Of a stretch of 64,000 nucleotides of DNA, positions 45,330 to 56,952 are shown piece after piece. The notes under the pieces were generated by a model. The model made no database searches. It worked only from the letters and a program-made list of their open reading frames with translations, and was not told the origin of the DNA. How positions within the stretch are numbered: position 1 is the first letter of the stretch; every line of letters starts with the position of its first letter. A program made the translations under genes and the position numbers. Location: the NCBI GenBank assembly GCA_949987565.1, contig OX465103.1, positions 16,997,280-17,061,279 on the forward strand. The letters are read 5' to 3'. The DNA comes from Luidia sarsii (taxonomy: Eukaryota; Echinodermata; Asteroidea; Paxillosida; Luidiidae).

Positions 45330-46310
45330 AGCAAAAATAGTGGTGCAGTACTACCAGTACAAAAATACATGATTATTAACCATAGACTATATTAATTGTT
45401 TTATTTTTTTAACATTAGAAGAAAGCTTATAAAAGTATAAAACGTAAAGTTTTTTCTCCGACCGCGTTGTATTGAAAAGAAATGGTAGATGAATCACAAT
45501 AATAATTGCTTCTATTGAAAATAAAAGGATTGACTTGTAACCCTTTTTTATATTGCGTCGGAATCATCAGTGATTTTGTTTACTTTACATTTCCCAAAGA
45601 GAAATAGTTTTCGATATAAAAGCTAAGAAGGCTTATTGATTATTGTTACATCATTATTGCCCGAACCGGTCAACCTCAGCTTAAAATCCTTACTATTGAA
45701 GCTGCCGGCACACAAACATTGGTTTTGCATGCGTGTCTGTATCCAGGAATATCATACAGGTTTCAATGAGTGATCATTTACCACACACACATCTGTATGT
45801 ATTATGATTACGATCATGATAATTCAACTTTCCACGGATTCATATTTTGGTAAACACAACAACCAGTTCAATGAACACATCTGTTGTTTGATTGAAATCT
45901 GCTGCTAAACGATATGGTACAAATTGACAGCCAGTAGCCTAAAAATGATTAATTTAGGCCCCTGTGGTGTCATAATAATTACTTATAACAGCACCATGCA
46001 GAGTGTGCTCGACCCAATCTTCAGTTCAGCATCGCGTTAGATGCAGCAGATGCAGTGCTCGGTTCTTATTCCAGAGTGTGACAAGTCATCGCGAAGTTAG
46101 GATCTCTAAATTTCGACGATACCACTGAGTCAAATAGCTCAAGCCCAATTGCGAGTTCACCGAATGTTCTCTTCGTGGACAGTCGAGGAAGGGTTGAGAT
46201 TTCCACTCCATGGGTCCATTATGGAAACAGTTTCATTGCTCTATATGATGGGCCAGACGGCTTAGATTCCTTCGAACCGTGGAGGATGCGGTGGCGAGTC
46301 TCTGTATATA
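45330..46310. other. Intergenic, 3' flank of the Ig receptor gene
   Basis: AT-rich, no gene recognised. No sure polyadenylation signal was assigned for the minus-strand gene that ends at 46315. Confidence 0.55.
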
Positions 46311-46314
46311 GCCA

Positions 46315-48147
46315 CTAGTGTGGACCGTGAATACAGTCTGCTGAGGCGATGATCTCCAGGTAGTCGGGGGTGCCTTGGCACGCCGGGGCCACGGGCGGGA
46401 ACCACCTCTTGGACGACACCCGCCGCGGCCACGTCTGCAGCGCCGTGTAGCCCCTGCTGTCCTGCAGCACGGCGGAGGGCCAGCAGTCCGCGGCCAGGGC
46501 CGCCGGGGCTGCGGTCTCTGTCGGCGGGGGAGGCAAGGGGAGGCTGGACCGGGACCCGGACTGCGTCTCCGCCGCCGCCGCCGCCGCCGCCGCCGGTGGG
46601 CGGGCAGGAGGCGGCGGCGGCGGCAGCAGCTGGAACTCGAACGAGGAGGCGGCCCGGCGGCCGGACGGCGGCGCGGCCAGCGGACCGAGGTAGGCCCGTG
46701 GGGTGCCGGCGAGCGTTGTCACCACGAGGCCGGCCGCCGCGGCAAGCCGCGGCGATCGCACCAGGTTCTCGTAGCCGTCGGCCGACGGCGTGCGCGCCCT
46801 CAACGGCGGCCTGGACGGGAGCCGCATGGACGTGTAGTCGTGCCTCATCATCAGCGAGGCGTCGGGGTCGGAGGCGCGTCGGACGGACTCCGGGCTCCCG
46901 CGCCCGATTTCGTGGTAGAAGGGGCCGGGCGTCCGGGCCGACCGGGGTCCCCCGTCCACGGCCGCGGCCGTCTCCCGCGATGCCCCCTCGATCGAGTACA
47001 GCGAGGACCGGAAGGCGAGGGCGTCCTCCAGCGTGACCAGGCTATCGACCGCAGACGCGGCGGGTGGGGTTCCCTGATGGTAGCAGCCGCTGTCCCGCCC
47101 TCCAGATCCGCCGTCGCGACCGTCCGACCGCTGACGACTCCACGCCCGCTGGCCCGAGTGGTCGGGCGGCGCCGGCAGCCCAGCCGTGCTCAGCTCCTGC
47201 AGCGAGCCGGCGTGGATGGCCACCGAGAGGCGGCCGGTCCTGGCGATCATGTCGCCGGCGCTGCCGGCCGGCACCTGCTGCTGGTCAGGCCTGGGTGGCG
47301 GGGAGGGCGGGAACCCCGGCAGCCCGTCCTCCTGTTGCAGCGGGTTATCCACCATGGCCAGCTGCTGCGGTTCCTTGTTGTGGCCAGAATGACACGGCCC
47401 GGCCTCCGCCTCGGCGGGGCGGCCGGCAGCCCCAGGCGCCGCCCTCTTGACCGACTCCCCGCGGGCCGCCAGCTGCACGCTCCCCTGGCGGAGGCTGGCC
47501 ACGGCCCGTCGGTGCCGGTGTCGCCGCCACCTCCTGACCAGGCAGTGGGCGCACGCCAGGAGGGAGGCGCCGCCGGCCAGCCCGGCCAGGAACAGTCCGG
47601 CACACGCGCCGACCGCGGCCGAGAGGGGCCAGTCCACCGCGGCTGCAGGGGCCGAGACGCCGCAGGCCGGCGGCATCAGCGGCTGCTGCCCGGCGTCGCA
47701 GTCGGCTGGCAGGCGGTGCGAGCCCAGGCGCAGGGAGACGCTGGCCTGACGGGCCGAGATCGCCGCGGTGCCGTTCCCGCCCTCATCAACGACTGTGGCC
47801 GAGCAGCGGTAGGTGCCCAGGTCCTGGCAGCAGACGGGGTCAATAGTGAGGGCGCCGTCTCGGCCGAGAGTCAGCCGCCCGTCGCCGGCGAAGACGCCGG
47901 ACGCCCGGTCCACGGTGGAGCCGGCCACCAGGAGGAACCCCGGCGTCACCCAGCGGATCGCGCCGTCGTCCCGCGACTCCCGGACGTCGGGGCAGCGCAG
48001 CTCGGCGCGACCGACGCCGCCGCGGGAGAGAGTCACCTCCACCTCTGTCGCCTCTGCCGCCTCTGCCGCCGAGCCGGTGGCCGTCCCGGCGAGCCACAGG
48101 CAGACGGCGAGCAGACGGACCAGAGGACACCAGACCAGGGACGCCAT
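46315..48147 (-). CDS. Single-Ig type I transmembrane receptor-like protein
   Basis: Single-exon, very GC-rich ORF. The first ATG is at 48147 (MASLVWCPLVRLLAVCLWLA), giving about 610 residues; the frame upstream is not ATG-initiated and soon meets a stop. Numbered on the longer frame (5 more residues): signal peptide to about 30; Ig domain about 42-147 with cysteines at 57 (ELRCPDV) and 120 (DLGTYRC) and Trp 71; a short Cys-containing stalk; membrane helix about 180-209; basic stop-transfer RRWRRHRHRR. The ~400-residue tail is rich in Pro, Ala and Ser and carries Yxx(I/L) motifs: YHEI, YENL, YTAL and YLEI near the end. The tail suggests signalling or adaptor/endocytic binding, by inference. 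No close family was recognised. Ala/Gly/Pro runs reflect GC bias. Confidence 0.85.
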   Translation of the reverse strand: MASLVWCPLVRLLAVCLWLAGTATGSAAEAAEATEVEVTLSRGGVGRAELRCPDVRESRDDGAIRWVTPGFLLVAGSTVDRASGVFAGDGRLTLGRDGALTIDPVCCQDLGTYRCSATVVDEGGNGTAAISARQASVSLRLGSHRLPADCDAGQQPLMPPACGVSAPAAAVDWPLSAAVGACAGLFLAGLAGGASLLACAHCLVRRWRRHRHRRAVASLRQGSVQLAARGESVKRAAPGAAGRPAEAEAGPCHSGHNKEPQQLAMVDNPLQQEDGLPGFPPSPPPRPDQQQVPAGSAGDMIARTGRLSVAIHAGSLQELSTAGLPAPPDHSGQRAWSRQRSDGRDGGSGGRDSGCYHQGTPPAASAVDSLVTLEDALAFRSSLYSIEGASRETAAAVDGGPRSARTPGPFYHEIGRGSPESVRRASDPDASLMMRHDYTSMRLPSRPPLRARTPSADGYENLVRSPRLAAAAGLVVTTLAGTPRAYLGPLAAPPSGRRAASSFEFQLLPPPPPPARPPAAAAAAAAETQSGSRSSLPLPPPPTETAAPAALAADCWPSAVLQDSRGYTALQTWPRRVSSKRWFPPVAPACQGTPDYLEIIASADCIHGPH

Positions 48148-48169
48148 CGACCGATCGGGCACAATCTTT

Positions 48170-48720
48170 CACGCAGTCAATCGCCTGTTGGTATTCGATA
48201 AAAAAGCAGGACAACCTCCACGACATAATAGGCCTATAGTGGTACCGTGTATACCGTGTATCAGACCCTCACACGGGCTGCAATAATGATACATTCTGCT
48301 TACATCTGCCTGGCCCTTGAGCGGCAATGGTGTTCTACACGTATTCCCACCTTCCCACATCCTGGATACCGTGTGTAAGCCGAGGCAGGCCGACCGGAAG
48401 TTCCTGCTATTCCATCCACTATCCTTTACTATTATGCTTGGCATACCCATAAACAGTACATCCGGTCCACACCATTCTCTCACCACGAAGCTCGTTGTTG
48501 TCCTTGGCTTATTCGTTGCATTTTCTTCAATGATTTCCTGTTCCTGTTTTTTTCTTTTTCTCTTTTCTGTCGAGTCAAAATTTCCTTGATTTTTTCATGA
48601 ATCGGTCTGGTCTGGTCTGGTCCGATTGGTAGACATTACCTGCCGTATGTCTCCAGGGTTCGAGAAATTTTCATTCAGATGCAAACAATGAATTGTTTTA
48701 AACCCTAGCTTATCTTTCAG
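48170..48720. other. 5' flank of the Ig receptor gene
   Basis: No gene seen and no clear TATA box; pyrimidine-rich tract near 48540-48590. Confidence 0.5.
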
Positions 48721-48732
48721 GAAACCTCGAGA

Positions 48733-48812
48733 CCGAGACCTCTGGTTTAATCCTGTAAGCAGAACAAGAGGTCTCAGCTTCAAATCCCGGTCCAGTCAAA
48801 GTTTCATTTGCC
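48733..48812 (+). repeat. tRNA-derived SINE fragment
   Basis: 'GAGGTCTCAGCTTCAAATCC' and 'GGTCCAGTCAAAGTTTC' mark the B-box half and 3' junction. A family A element is inserted about 20 bp further on. Confidence 0.6.
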
Positions 48813-48842
48813 ATTTTGCGAAATCGTTCAAAAGTATACCCA

Positions 48843-49012
48843 AGTTAATACAAAAACTGCAGTTACAAACTGTTCACTGACTAAAATGACCTGCAATACA
48901 TAAATCTCAAAAGTTATAGGGTCTGACGTTTCGATCCTTATAAGCAGGACCTTAATTTGCCTTTGAGAAAGGTCCTGCAAGGATCGAAACGTCAGGCCCT
49001 CTAACGTTTGAG
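48843..49012 (-). mobile_element. Family A palindromic element with 13-bp target duplication
   Basis: The left tail 'AGTTAATACAAAAACTGCAG' leads into arms TAGGGTCTGACGTTTCGATC and GGATCGAAACGTCAGGCCCT around AGGACC...GGTCCT. Exact repeats AAAAGTATACCCA lie at 48830-48842 and 49013-49025. Confidence 0.88.
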
Positions 49013-49029
49013 AAAAGTATACCCAGTCA

Positions 49030-51925
49030 GATTTTCCTTTATTTGTTTGACTTACCTTTTTTGAATTCTTTTCCGTTTCTTGTTTACTCTGCTTTTACTT
49101 CTATTTTGCCTTTATTCTGATTTCTGATTCGTGTAACTCTCGGCCATGGGTTATGCTTTTATGCATAAACAGTTAACCGACACGTGTAAGCGTGTACGTA
49201 GGAAGTAGGTCAAATGAGGAATTAAACAAAGTAACTTCCCTTTTCTCGGGCGGTGCGTGGGAAAACGCCCCATAGCCAATGCCAAATCTCGGAATGCAGG
49301 GAAAGTATCGTTCCTCTACTCGATTTTTAACGAAAACCTAAACTCAAAACAAGGAAATGGCTGGGGTGAGACTACCGCTAACCACGTGAATGTAGCTATC
49401 TCCTCATGTTTCACTCGCAGAGTGAGAATAACATTACATTTCATATGTCACAAGTTGAAGTCTTACTACCCCCCGTAAGATTTTGGTTTAACCCATTATA
49501 GCGCGTTCACTCGAACGGACGTTCCTTTTTAGTTAATGCAAAGTAGCACTATTTGTATGTATGTTTATATAATGTTTTTCTTATTCAAATTACCCAACGG
49601 CCTGATCCAATAGGAGCGAGCCGTTGGTGGCGGGAACCCCTCCCTGTACAAGAATTCCTAGTCAGACACGTACGCGAGAGAACCGAGTCAGACCTAAGAT
49701 TGGATTCTAAAAGAAGCAGAGAAATAAAACCGAGTCCCACCGTGAGTGTAATTGCAGTTCCTTACCTCCTTTTTTTATGACTCTCTTTAAGTAAACCATC
49801 ACAAAGAAGGGTCACACATACATTGGTTTTAGATTTCAAGACAAACACGCGAAGATATAAAAAAGCATAACGTTTCGAGATTGGCACTTCATTTGTATGT
49901 ACATGGTCCCACATATTAAGGATTTGGCTGACGATAATGCAATGGGGGCTGACATGTTTAAAATGCAGGTTTAGGCTACGTACGTACGTTAAGTCAACGA
50001 GAATTGAATTGTAAATTGTATAAAAATAATGTGAATGACAAGCAGTAGGTCTATATACACGACCGTCGTGAAGCCAAAACTCAAAACACGGCGGTATGAC
50101 ACACATTGAGCGATGGAGAATAATTATGGCCCTTTTCCAAAACCCGATTTAGGCTTCAACAGATCCGGCTTCGTCTCTGTTATCCCAAAAGCTGAAAACA
50201 CAGGTTGGAGTTCTTTGCTAAAGTTGAAGCTTTGGATTAGTTTTCAAAATGCAGTGCAACATTAAACAAACAAACAAACAAACAGACAAGCCAAAGGCCT
50301 CACGTTTTCGTTCCTAATACTATAAAATGGACGAGAGAAGAAAGAAAAGAAAAACAAAGCCGGAAAAGGGCCATGATCACCATGAGCTTGTCGTGATAGC
50401 GCAACCTATCGACTGTCGTATTGCATACTGCATCGCTATTACTTCAGTCTGTCAGTCTGTCAAATGGATATCTGTGAGCAAAATGAAACGGTGTTTGAAT
50501 TGCCGCGAAGACTGTCTTGTATAGACCGTGTAAGTCTCGTGGTGAAAAAGGTCACCGTACACTTCCGGGCACCTCCGCACCGTCTGCTACAGGAGATTAA
50601 CACGTACCCAATTTTGAATGCATTATTACATAATGAAGAAAGCCTCTTTCCAACTAAAAACCCAGGTTTATAGATTAGGTATATTAAAAATATAAGAATG
50701 AGCAAAAAAAACCAACCCAAAAATGAGAATATACGGCAGAGAAAACAAGTAAATATAACCTGACCTTCATTTTCCGGTTGTAAGTACAGTACTGCGAATA
50801 CGGCCCGACTGTGGTACGCGACGTGAGGATTACTACTTGTATCGCGCCGAAGTTGGTGTGGTTCGCATTCGGGCAAGAAAAACTGTACATGTGGAAACCT
50901 TACATGTAAACAAAATAATACAAAATCATAACACGATCAACGTAACGCGCGACGTTAGCCAGTACACGTATGTACATACATTACAAGTTCGCTCGTCTGG
51001 GAACACGACTATCACCTCTTGTTGCATTGGTTCTACGGTTTCAAACGTGAAAACGAAAAATTATTTTAACTATTTTTTTTCTGTAAAACGTGCAAAATCA
51101 CGTACTTTACACATTGCATTTTAATATTTTATTCCTAAATTACTATTCTAATAGTTTAAACTGCTTCAATCGGCGCGATACAAAATATTCTAAGAAAAAA
51201 AAGCGCCGCTTTACCTCCTATCCGACGAGCCCGGAAGTCAGGAATCTCGCGGTAACACGTACATTCTCGTGGCCAACTTACACGGTCTATTGCGCATCGA
51301 TCTCCAATGATGGAAAAGGGGGAAAAAACCTCTTCATTCATTTACAGCAATTCAGACATCAGCGGCACAGCCCACTCGCAGGCAGGCCCATGCACGTGGC
51401 TCCGTTTGGAGAGAGTGAAACGAAAGTCCAAAGCGCCAAGCGAAATTTTGCTTTCCAATTTCCGTTTGTGAGAAGCAGCTGGTCCTTCGCACGCACGCCA
51501 GTGTCATCGTCAACGTATTGAGTGTCCTGCGCGTCCATTCGCCTCGGCTATTGGGATTCGTGTTTGGCATAAGAACCTGTCCAGTACGATAGGTTCCCAG
51601 GAATACTGGTAAATAGATGCCAAAAGGCGAACACATTATTCTTGGTCATTCACTGCTGGACGGCTGGTCAAAATAATTGTTCGACGGCATAATAGGTGAA
51701 GGACGTTGCAGTAACAGTCGACAACCGATCCCGAGATGCATTTCTGACGGTGTGAAGCTGAGAGGACTATTACCTACTCCCAGAAAGGAGAGTTCCCATC
51801 CCTTCGAAATTAGTCACTCATCCCAACAGAGAGACAGAAAGGCAGACAAACAGGCAGAGAAATACAGACAATTAGACAGATAGGTAGACAGACGGACGAC
51901 AGTTTGGAGTCATTTTAGCATATTA
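49030..51925. other. Intergenic stretch, no gene assigned
   Basis: Mixed AT-rich DNA. A CCAAT-containing block (49603-49640) is followed by a donor-like CCACC|GTGAGTG near 49742. The ORFs at 50327-50524, 51090-51521 and 51352-51636 lack recognisable domains. An ACAGACA-rich short tract lies at 51830-51900. Confidence 0.5.
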
Positions 51926-51934
51926 TTCAACTAT

Positions 51935-52085
51935 CATATGTTGCAAACTATTAACTGACTAAAAGTGACCAAAATATTGCAAACCTCCAGAGTTAAGAGG
52001 GCCTGACGTTCCGATCCTAGTATATAGGACCGTTCTCAAAGATCCTGCCCGGATCGAACCGTCAGTCCCTCTTCTATGACATTTT
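51935..52085 (-). repeat. Family A palindromic element, diverged
   Basis: The tail 'TTGCAAACTATTAACTGACT' leads into arms AGGGCCTGACGTTCCGATC and GGATCGAACCGTCAGTCCCT with a shortened centre. Target duplication not clear. Confidence 0.7.
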
Positions 52086-52089
52086 GCAG

Positions 52090-54840
52090 CTGTGGGTAGG
52101 CGTTCCAACATTTCCCGTTTCTCAGCAACTATCTTCGGAAAAGGGCATCGTTCCCTTACTTTGCTTTCTTTTGTCTTTCTCACTTTAAGCTCTCTAACAG
52201 GTGGTAGCCTAACACGTGCACCTGTTCTTGGGTATTCATTAACAGCGCTGTTCGGTTCCGTTGGACTGTTGATTATTATGAGTCAGCCCCTCTCCCTCTC
52301 CACCCCTCTCCCTATCCCCATCTCATACCCTCCCTCTCTCACGTTCTCTCCCCCCCACTCTCCTTTTCATGCCCTCTCTCTTTGATACACAGATTTGATA
52401 CACAGATAGCGGTTAGCTGCATCGCGTGCACTTTTGTTTGAAACAGTTCGCTGTCAATCGTTACCATTTGCCGGGCCGTAATTCCAGGCGACATGCCGAA
52501 TCCTCGGCCACAGCGGGCGCCCTCTACAGCAGCCCCGGGAGCGATCCCTTAATAAGATATACCCCTCATATCACACCACCCACACCCGAGCAGGAAGCGC
52601 TGTGTGGAGTTCCGCTTGATCATCGCATGGGTCATTACAGGGAATGAAATCCGATGCTGAATAATTAAAATGTGGTATGAATCAGAACTAGGCTAGTGCT
52701 CTCTAGAAAACGAACCCGTTCATGTCGATACCAATACGATAAATGCATATGCGGCATAACTGGCTTCAAGTCTCCGGAACAGTGGGTCAGTGTTGTCAAC
52801 TTTGAACAGCGCCCTCCTTTTTGGCAGCCATACCTGCAACGGGGTGACCGTGTGGCTGGCAAGCTCTCGGATAAACGAGCAATGGCGGATGTGGATATTA
52901 TGTAAGCGGCAATGAGCCAGTACGAAAAAAGAATGAAAAATTAAGTTTATTTTGAAGGGAACTGTTGTCCATATAAGGTTTCATGCATGGTAAATCTCGC
53001 TTTGGTCGTGTCACGTGTAAAATAGGTCACTCTTTATGACGTCTATAAAGGCAACTATTTCAAAATTTGACGTTTGGACATCTATCTTGGAAGAGAAGAA
53101 TGACACGAGGGCGTTTTAGACATGTATTTCCCTGAGTAGAAAGCGGATGTCAACTTTGGCACATACTGATACTACCGTTTTGCATCAGCAAAACACCAAC
53201 ACATGTGGGTTGGCCGGCGTGTAGTCTATTGTTGTGTATTAGTCAACCCCTAACGATATTGACCCCCTTACCTAGTAACCTTCATCCTATTTCAGTCCAC
53301 TACTACACATGATTAAATTATCCTGGACCCATTACAAACTGTCCACTGACCACACTTTCCTATAGAAACCTTCTGACCAGACCTCCTGCATTGAAACCTG
53401 TTGACTAAGCCCTCTGTCCTCCATCATTTAAGTACATGTATTGCATTATAATTATAGGTCACCTACTCTTTAGACCACACCCCAAATTCCTTAGACTAGT
53501 GATATAAATGTGAAGACCATTCTTGCTAGAAGAGTATGTTTATGGATAAGGATTAGAGTGAGAGTAGAATTGCTAGATGCTGTAAGAAATAAATGCTGTA
53601 TATTGTTGACACTAAATATGAGAGTGAACTTAGTCCAATGTGAAAAGTGTGAAAACCTGAAGATCGAAGCCTTTCTGATCCCACAACTCACAACACTATC
53701 AGGCACAGCGGTGGAGTGCGTCGCCGCTTGCTCATCACAGTCCTCATTTGATTCTTACTCCTATTTGGTTTAGCCTTGGCTGGCAGCCTACCACAACAGG
53801 TCCGGTGTGGGCCGATGTCTGTCCCTCTTAGCCACCCGACCCAGGCCAGCTCTCTACCACGGATGTGGGCAGAGGCTTTTTGACTTTGCTTCAAACAAGT
53901 CTCAAACCCAGCGAGAGTCACCTGGTATCACCTCCCAGTTCTACTGATAAGCCATTGGTCTACCCCAACAAGAGAGTGGGCAATTAAGAAGATCTCTGCA
54001 TTTGAGAAAGCTGCTGCTAGGATCGAAAAGTCAGGCCCAATACATTTTGAGAAGATCTAATTACTAGCTCTGTGTATTAATCTCCCTGAATTCATTTGCC
54101 AAACCGGCAGCGCACAATCCACGGAATTGTCAGCCTTGGCTGGCAGTCAACCAGTAATAGACGTGGAGGAGACTGCTTTTGGTTCGAGCTAATCCCTTCT
54201 CTGATTCCAAATGTGAAGAGGCACGACTTCGTTTCAGTTCGGTTGGCTGATCGTCTAGACAGCTCAAGACACATCACCCCATTATGAGTAACCATTTGAC
54301 AAGTTTAAATCTCATTTGGATAAGTTTACATACGGTGGTTTAATATTCACATTAAGAATTATGAACGTCAGCTATAGCTCATCCTGTCTTTCTTCTTGAT
54401 TAGAAATTTCGAACCCGTGACGAGCCATTGATGGCAACGTCGTGTTCACCGTTTTCACGGTGTCGTGGTTATTGCGGACATCCCCGTTCGAACGTCACTG
54501 CCCAACCGGACCTCGGCCGAGTGGGGGCGCTTTTCTGGACGCCATCTTCGGGATTTTAATCTGAAATAATGTGCTTCTGGTTAGAAAACTGATGTGGTGG
54601 TTCTTCCTACAAATAACTGGTACTTCCAGAAACGTATAGACTTCTTCTCAGTGATAAGATGAATCGAATAACCCAATCTAGAATATAAGGCATCAAAGTG
54701 AAAGTCAAACCAGAACCAGAGAATAAGACCTGACTCGGAACCTAAATGGAAAATTATGATCCAAAGATGGCGTCCTCATACAGCGTTTGTTGACCAGGAG
54801 TATGTCATACTGTGTATAGAATGTCACGCAATAAGTACAG
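52090..54840. other. Intergenic stretch with repeat pieces
   Basis: No gene recognised. A CT-rich tract lies at 52285-52385. A tRNA-like minus-strand segment at 53890-53965 (GGGTTTGAGAC B-box) suggests a SINE. A one-arm family A fragment (54000-54050) is flanked by AGAAGATCT. YY1-like GCCATCTT and AAGATGGCG motifs lie near 54540 and 54765. Confidence 0.5.
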
Positions 54841-54858
54841 ATGGGGGGGGGGGCGCTG

Positions 54859-56952
54859 TCACATAATCTCCAGATAGCGCTGGTCGCTGCTGTTCGGTCT
54901 GAAGAAGACCTCCGTGTCCTCACCGCCGCGGCTCCGACCGGAGGCGGCCGGGCCGGGCCGTCCGCTGCTGACCAGGCCCTTCGCCCGCTCCTTCCAGGCC
55001 CGGACGCTCAGCGCGCACGCCGACAGCTGGCTGGGCGTGATGTAGCCGTTCACCTCGCCGCTGGAGATGGTGTGAGCGCTGCGCGGCTGCAGCTTGGCCC
55101 GGACGCAGTCGTTGTAGTAGTGCGGGCCGCGCGGCTCGTGCAGCGAGCGCGAGGCGGGCCTCATCAGCCGCCTCCCGAGCGTCCTCCCGGCCAACTGGCG
55201 CTCGTCCAGCAGGCGCCCGACCGCGTAGGGGCTCTCCCCACGTCCCCCCTCGTCCCACGATACGTCCACGCGCGGCCGCTGGTGAGCGTACGCGTAGTCG
55301 TACGTCGGCGACTCGCCGCGGAGGTCCGTGCGGACGGGCGCCGGCGGCCGCGCGTCAAGGAAGGACTTGGAGGGCAGTCTGGTCCGCCTCCGCCGCTGGT
55401 GGCGCCGGCAGACGCGCCACGTCGCCCAGCCCGACAGCGTCCCGACGGCCAGCGCGAAGAACACGAGGCAGAGGACCAGCGCGCGGTTGGTGGTCCGGCC
55501 GCGCGGCGGGCTCTCGTCCAGGTCGTACTGGTCGGGCGAGTCGACCGGCTTCATCGCCACCTCCACGCCGCCAGCCTCCAAGGTGCCGTTGGCGAAGGTG
55601 ACGGAGCACACGTAGATGCCTGGCTGCCCGGTCTCTGCCCAGAGACTGCCGTTCCGAAGGAGCTGGTACGGCGTGCCCTGAGCAGACGGCCCCGTGATCC
55701 TGCTCACAGGCGTCCCCAGGGCGACGTATTCCGCACGCGGAGTCCACCAGTCAACGTGGGAGCCCAGCGGGAGCGGGCAATTCAGGAACAGCGCCCTCTC
55801 GGCCTCGTCCCCTCTAATGAAGACGGCGGCTAGGTGGGGCACCTCGCCGAGGCAGACGGCGTGCAGCTCGCTCAGCGGGACGTCCCAGAGGTCCTGGCCG
55901 GCCAGCGCCTCCGGAGTCCGGCACAGGAGTCCCTGCCAGAAGAGACGGGGCGGACGGCGGCTCCATCGGGCCCTGACTCCCAGCAGCCCGCAGCCGCAGT
56001 GCCACGGGTTGCCGGACACCACCACGCGCTCCAGGCCGTAGCTGGCGTCGAACAGGCTCTCGTGCAGGTGCGTCAGGCTGTTGTTGACCAGCGAGAGCCT
56101 CCTGAGGCTGGCGGCGCCCTCGAGCAGGGCGGGCGGGAGGCCGCCGGCGAGCCCGTTGGAGCCCAGCCGCAGCTCGGCCAAGCCGCCGGCCTCGGCCAGG
56201 GCGCCCGGCCCGAGCTCGCCGAGCGCGCAGGCCTCGGCGGAGAGGGACTCCAGCCGGGGGAGGTCGCCCAGGAGGGAGGGCAGGTCCAGCCGGCCGGCCA
56301 GCGGGTTCTCGCTCAGGTCCAGCACGGTCAGGTTGGCGAGGGGCTTGAAGAGGAGGCGAGGGACGCCCGCCAGACGCGACCCCCTCAGCCCCAGCCAGCG
56401 GAGACCGACGGGCCAGCGGAACAGCCCCTTGGGCAGCCCACCCACGTGAAAGTCGTTCCCGCCCAGGTCCAGACGCTCCAGGGCCGGCGTGCCCGCGAAG
56501 GCGTCCCGGTCCACGGCGGCCAGGCGGTTCCCCCGCAGGCGGAGCTCGGCCAAGCCGGCCAGACCGCTGAGGGCGTGCTTGCCCAGCCGCCGGATCCGGT
56601 TCTCGGAGAGGTCGAGCAGGCGGAGCCGCTTCAGCGAGCGGAAGGCGAAGTCGGGCAGCCGGGCGAGCCGGTTGTCGTCCAGGCGGAGCTCCCTCAGCTC
56701 GGCCAGGTCCTGGAAGTACTCCTCGCCCAGCGAGCCGATGTGGTTGGCGGCGAGCAGGAGGGTCCGCGTGCCCGAGGGCAGGTCCGCGGGCAGATGCCAG
56801 AGGGCCGTCTGCGAGCAGTTCACCTCCCCGTCCAGTCGGCACAGGCACCGGTCCGGGCAGGCCGCGGCCAGGCCGGGCCGAGCCAGCCACAGCAGGCCGA
56901 GGAGCTGGCAGCACGCCGCCAGACGGTAGGCCATTCGTCGTGGCAACACCAT
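54859..56952 (-). CDS. LRR-Ig type I transmembrane receptor
   Basis: Single-exon GC-rich ORF. The first ATG in frame is at 56952 (MVLPRRMAYRLAACC), with a second 6 codons later that may be the true start of the signal peptide. Numbering on the open frame (18 residues longer): LRRNT about 50-64 (CPDRCLCRLDGEVNC); about ten leucine-rich repeats (80-325, e.g. LRELRLDDNRLARLPD); LRRCT about 333-385 (NPWHCGCGLLGV ... CRTPEAL); one Ig domain about 395-485 with cysteines 410 and 467 and GIYVC; membrane helix about 508-529; basic anchor; tail of about 185 residues with tyrosines (TYDYAY, HYYND, NGYITP) and a C-terminal YLEIM. This layout matches the LRR-Ig cell-surface proteins (AMIGO/LRRN/LRIG-like), used in adhesion, neuronal wiring or innate recognition. 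Exact orthology is unresolved. Confidence 0.93.
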   Translation of the reverse strand: MVLPRRMAYRLAACCQLLGLLWLARPGLAAACPDRCLCRLDGEVNCSQTALWHLPADLPSGTRTLLLAANHIGSLGEEYFQDLAELRELRLDDNRLARLPDFAFRSLKRLRLLDLSENRIRRLGKHALSGLAGLAELRLRGNRLAAVDRDAFAGTPALERLDLGGNDFHVGGLPKGLFRWPVGLRWLGLRGSRLAGVPRLLFKPLANLTVLDLSENPLAGRLDLPSLLGDLPRLESLSAEACALGELGPGALAEAGGLAELRLGSNGLAGGLPPALLEGAASLRRLSLVNNSLTHLHESLFDASYGLERVVVSGNPWHCGCGLLGVRARWSRRPPRLFWQGLLCRTPEALAGQDLWDVPLSELHAVCLGEVPHLAAVFIRGDEAERALFLNCPLPLGSHVDWWTPRAEYVALGTPVSRITGPSAQGTPYQLLRNGSLWAETGQPGIYVCSVTFANGTLEAGGVEVAMKPVDSPDQYDLDESPPRGRTTNRALVLCLVFFALAVGTLSGWATWRVCRRHQRRRRTRLPSKSFLDARPPAPVRTDLRGESPTYDYAYAHQRPRVDVSWDEGGRGESPYAVGRLLDERQLAGRTLGRRLMRPASRSLHEPRGPHYYNDCVRAKLQPRSAHTISSGEVNGYITPSQLSACALSVRAWKERAKGLVSSGRPGPAASGRSRGGEDTEVFFRPNSSDQRYLEIM

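Noticed and set aside
46375..48201. 608-residue plus-strand ORF
   Set aside because: Antisense shadow of the GC-rich Ig receptor; Arg/Gly/Pro composition typical of shadows, while the minus frame has signal peptide, Ig and membrane helix.
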